Below are positions 61,603-64,000 of a DNA stretch of 64,000 nucleotides, piece by piece. The position numbers and the translations under genes were made by a program. Source of the DNA: Bacteroidales bacterium. Its GTDB lineage: Bacteria; Bacteroidota; Bacteroidia; Bacteroidales; F082. The notes below the pieces were generated by a model. The model worked only from the letters and a program-made list of their open reading frames with translations. It had not been told where the DNA came from and ran no database searches. The DNA lies in the NCBI GenBank assembly GCA_016291135.1, contig JAEFAE010000002.1, positions 1 through 64,000 of the forward strand, read 5' to 3'. The number at the start of each line of letters is the position of its first letter. The stretch's first letter is position 1.

Positions 61603-63399
61603 ATGAACCTCTGGCAACTCTTTAGAAACGTCAAGCCTTTTGTGAAGCCCTACAAATGGTTGGTGCTGATCACCTTGATCCTTACCTTGGTGGGCTCCCT
61701 CATGGCACAGGTCAACGCCATTGTCCTCGACTGGACCGTGGACAAGGTCAATGGTCTGGTGACCTCAGGGGCAGAATGGGGTGCCCAAGCCATCCGTATC
61801 GTCACCATCATCTCGATCGTGTTGCTGGGCAAGGAAATCCTTTCCGCCTTGATCACCTTTGCCCAGAATTACTACGGCGAGCGGATGCGCATCTTCGTCA
61901 GCCGCGACTTGGCGCAAAGCGTCATCGAGAAGGTGCTGACCTTCAAGATGGCCTTCTTTAACTCAGGCGACAATGCCACGGGCAAGCTCCAAGCCCGTAT
62001 CGACCAAGGCGTGAGCAGCCTCTCGCGCACGGTGCAGAACTTCTTCATTGACCTCTTGCCACTGTTCACCAGCGCCTTGTTGGCTCTCATCCTCATGTTC
62101 ATCGCCAACGTGTATGTTGGTTTGGTGGCCTTGGGCATCGTGCCTATCTATTTCTGGATCACCTACCGCCAGGCACGCCGCCTCAAAGGCTGGCGCCGTG
62201 AGATGCGTTCCCATCTGGAGACCAAGAGCCAGGGCATCAAGAATATCATCGATTCCATCAACGTCATCAAGAGCTTCAACCGCGAGCAGATCGAGGGCCA
62301 GAAACAGCTGGATATCCAGAACCAAGTGACGGAAAACCAGATGAAGACCCGTCGGGTGGCCTTCTATTATAACGGCATCAAGAGCTTCGTCAGACAGGTG
62401 GGCACGGTGCTGGTCATCATCCTCACCGCTTACCTGGTCTTGAAGGGCTATCCCGGCATGACCATCGGTAAGATCATGTACCACGTGATGCTGTTCAGCA
62501 ACGTCATCGCGCCCATCACCCAGCTGCAGCGCATCTTCGACGATGTCAACGACGCTTTGATCTACGCTGAGGGCTTCTTCGGCATTCTCGACTCGGAGCA
62601 GGACATCGAGCCGTCGGGCAGTTACAAGCCCGAGCATATCCACGGCAACTTCGAGCTCAAGAACGTCGATTTCACCTATCCCAACGGCACCCAGGCCTTG
62701 TTCAACGTGAATATGAAGATCGAGCCGGGCAAGATCACCGCCTTGGTGGGACTCTCCGGCGCGGGTAAGAGCACCATCGTCAACCTGTTGGACAAGTTCT
62801 ACGAGCCCCAGGTCGGTGTGATCACCCTCGACGGCGTGGATCTTCGCGAATACGACACGCAATACCTTCGCGAGAACATCGGCTTGGTGTTGCAGAAGAA
62901 CCACATCTTCGACGGCACAATCGAGGAGAACATCCTCTATGGCAATCCCAACGCCACCCATGAGGAGGTGATCGAGGCGGCCAAGAAGTCGCATCTATAC
63001 GACCAGATCATGGCCCTGCCGAAGCAGTTCCAGCACAACGCCGCCGACCTCTCGGGAGGACAGCAGCAGCGTGTGGCCATCGCCCGTATGTTCCTCAAGA
63101 ACCCGGCCATCATCTTCTTGGACGAGCCCACGGCCAGCCTCGACGCCATCGCCACCGAGCAGATCAAGAACAGCATCGACGCCATCAAGAAGGACCGCAC
63201 CGTCATCATCATCTCGCATAGCATCTCACAGATCATCGATGCCGACTACATCTACGCTTTGCAGAACGGTCGCGTGGAGGAATCCGGCGATCCCGACGAG
63301 ATCTACAAGAAAGGCGGTATCTACAAGGACATCATCGATGCCTCGGCTAGAAGCTTGAATATCGAGAAGATCGCCCGTACGATTGGCGATGAGGATTAA
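61603..63399 (+). CDS. MsbA-like ABC exporter (fused permease/ATPase)
   Basis: The track starts at 61522; ATG 61603 is preferred because it begins the usual 'MNLWQLFRNVKPFVKPYKW' and leaves a 98-base leader containing repeats of TTCAAC. The 598-residue half-transporter has six helices and then an ATPase with Walker A 'GLSGAGKST' (about 383), signature 'LSGGQQQR' (about 483), Walker B 'AIIFLDEP' and an H-loop His in 'IIISHSIS'. Homodimers of this type export lipids, lipopolysaccharide precursors or peptides. The substrate is unknown. The flanking genes do not form an operon with it. Confidence 0.92.
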   Translation: MNLWQLFRNVKPFVKPYKWLVLITLILTLVGSLMAQVNAIVLDWTVDKVNGLVTSGAEWGAQAIRIVTIISIVLLGKEILSALITFAQNYYGERMRIFVSRDLAQSVIEKVLTFKMAFFNSGDNATGKLQARIDQGVSSLSRTVQNFFIDLLPLFTSALLALILMFIANVYVGLVALGIVPIYFWITYRQARRLKGWRREMRSHLETKSQGIKNIIDSINVIKSFNREQIEGQKQLDIQNQVTENQMKTRRVAFYYNGIKSFVRQVGTVLVIILTAYLVLKGYPGMTIGKIMYHVMLFSNVIAPITQLQRIFDDVNDALIYAEGFFGILDSEQDIEPSGSYKPEHIHGNFELKNVDFTYPNGTQALFNVNMKIEPGKITALVGLSGAGKSTIVNLLDKFYEPQVGVITLDGVDLREYDTQYLRENIGLVLQKNHIFDGTIEENILYGNPNATHEEVIEAAKKSHLYDQIMALPKQFQHNAADLSGGQQQRVAIARMFLKNPAIIFLDEPTASLDAIATEQIKNSIDAIKKDRTVIIISHSISQIIDADYIYALQNGRVEESGDPDEIYKKGGIYKDIIDASARSLNIEKIARTIGDED

Positions 63400-63412
63400 G
63401 GATGGTTGTTAG

Positions 63413-63485
63413 CAGGAGCAGGAGGGTTCGAACCTCCGACCTTCGGTTTTGGAGACCGACATTCTACCAACTGAACTATGCTCCA
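63413..63485 (-). tRNA. tRNA-Trp (CCA)
   Basis: A cloverleaf of 73 bases. The anticodon loop CTCCAAA gives CCA, the T arm is GGAGG-TTCGAAC-CCTCC, and the discriminator is G as in other tRNA-Trp. Six acceptor pairs are good (GGAGCA/TGCTCC), but the first base is T opposite T72, where A-T is usual. It follows tRNA-Phe after six bases. Confidence 0.92.
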
Positions 63486-63491
63486 TTATTG

Positions 63492-63564
63492 TGGAACCTC
63501 GTGGATTCGAACCACGTTCTCAGGATTTTCAGTCCTGCGCATACACCAAGTCTGCCAAGGTTCC
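63492..63564 (-). tRNA. tRNA-Phe (GAA)
   Basis: A cloverleaf of 73 bases. The acceptor is GGAACCT/AGGTTCC with discriminator A, the anticodon stem-loop is CAGGA-CTGAAAA-TCCTG (GAA), and the T arm is CGTGG-TTCGAAT-CCACG. The D arm is short (GCA/TGC). It is probably co-transcribed with tRNA-Trp. Confidence 0.93.
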
Positions 63565-63569
63565 AGGTT

Positions 63570-63980
63570 TTATTTCAACATTCTTGAGCACCGATCGATG
63601 ATGTCGTTGGCGAGGCGCGTGCCACCCATGCAGGTGGTTTTGCTCTGATTTCCATCATAGCCCATGTAAACATGGATCGTTTCGTAGGCCGTATTGAACA
63701 AGGCGAGTAGTTTTTTGTCGCGTTTAGCCACTTCATCGCGGTAGTCGATGACATCGGGATGCATCCGCCCGATGCGCTTCACGTGAAATACCGCGTCGAT
63801 GATGAGCAGCACACCATTCCATAGGGTGTTGCCTGCCATACGGACGTATTTTCGGTCCTGATAGAGTTGTGTCTCGTAGTCAAGGTTTCCGTGTTCTTTC
63901 AAGATGGTTTGGGCGTTCTCCACATAGCGGCGGGCTTCAGCGACGGGATCCGCTACGGTCTCAAGAATAGGGTCTTTCAT
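63570..63980 (-). CDS. DUF5618 family protein
   Basis: A 136-residue all-helical cytoplasmic protein. It begins 'EARRYVENAQTILKEHG', then 'YQDRKYVRMAGNTLWNGVLL' and 'KKLLALFNTAYETIHVYMGYDGN', which fits the Bacteroidota DUF5618 family by pattern. The helix layout is reminiscent of HEPN proteins, but no RNase motif (RxxxxH) is evident. The function is unknown. Its stop lies 5 bases before the tRNA-Phe gene on the same strand, so the tRNAs may share its transcript. It contains a parS-like palindrome at 63775-63790. Confidence 0.7.
   Translation of the reverse strand: MKDPILETVADPVAEARRYVENAQTILKEHGNLDYETQLYQDRKYVRMAGNTLWNGVLLIIDAVFHVKRIGRMHPDVIDYRDEVAKRDKKLLALFNTAYETIHVYMGYDGNQSKTTCMGGTRLANDIIDRCSRMLK
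63775..63790. promoter_or_regulatory. Weak parS-like palindrome inside the DUF5618 gene
   Basis: CGCTTCACGTGAAATA shares the central TTCACGTGAAA with parS and matches the 16-base consensus at 13 positions. It is within coding sequence, so chance is possible. Confidence 0.3.
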
Positions 63981-64000
63981 GACGGGTTTGTATTAATCTA

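Overview
The window looks like chromosomal DNA from an uncultured, host- or digester-associated member of the Bacteroidales (Bacteroidota). The evidence is promoters of the TTTG / TAnnTTTG type, many families that are largely confined to this phylum (DUF3244, BACON, DUF6266, DUF4175, DUF4292, DUF5618, S46 peptidase), and three secreted proteins ending in a type IX secretion (T9SS) sorting domain. Everything below was read by eye from the sequence; no database search was run.

Region 1 (1-6.7 kb, minus strand): a small secreted DUF3244 protein; a membrane-spanning TPR lipoprotein with a C-terminal helix-turn-helix; a coiled-coil exported protein; tRNA-Cys with a good promoter and terminator; a GT-C-like membrane glycosyltransferase coupled to a BACON lipoprotein; and a DUF6266 protein. 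Region 2 (6.7-22.6 kb, plus strand) is core genome: DUF4175 protein, ybeY, mnmG (with parS-like sites on both sides), a methyltransferase, a large sensor kinase, a flippase, dut, a TPR protein, a DUF4292 lipoprotein, an EnvC-type murein hydrolase activator and a 45-residue lipoprotein missing from the ORF track. Region 3 (22.6-30.0 kb) is an AT-richer accessory segment. It carries a second copy of the TPR-regulator/DUF3244 cassette, a Cys-rich lipoprotein, two T9SS cargo proteins, a collapsed third cassette and a decayed gene. Region 4 (30.0-35.7 kb): a YfcC-type transporter (minus), then an M49-like metallopeptidase and a DPP7-type S46 peptidase, which together look like a peptide-use module.

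Region 5 (35.7-59.4 kb) is the most striking part, an envelope-polymer modification locus. The plus strand has a CotH/T9SS protein, a GH16-like protein, an acyltransferase-3, an MBOAT acyltransferase and two LtaS-like phosphotransferases. These converge on a minus-strand run of six AlgJ/AlgX-like SGNH proteins, two more MBOATs and a GDPD-like lipoprotein. The set resembles the logic of Gram-positive lipoteichoic acid synthesis and tailoring (LtaS, DltB/DltD, GDPD) but in a Gram-negative lineage and without DltA or DltC. Region 6 (59.4-64 kb): a U32 peptidase-like protein, an MsbA-like ABC exporter, tRNA-Trp, tRNA-Phe and a DUF5618 protein.

Two signals cut across the ordinary annotation. First, short GTGGAAA-type arrays and a composite element of about 47 bp lie inside unrelated genes, and the composite is read through in several frames and on both strands. 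Second, a helical 'NPEW' motif recurs in all six AlgJ-like proteins and in the GH16-like protein, and a similar C-terminal sandwich-like domain ends three adjacent enzymes of two different classes. The repeats may be a previously undescribed family of in-frame intragenic elements.
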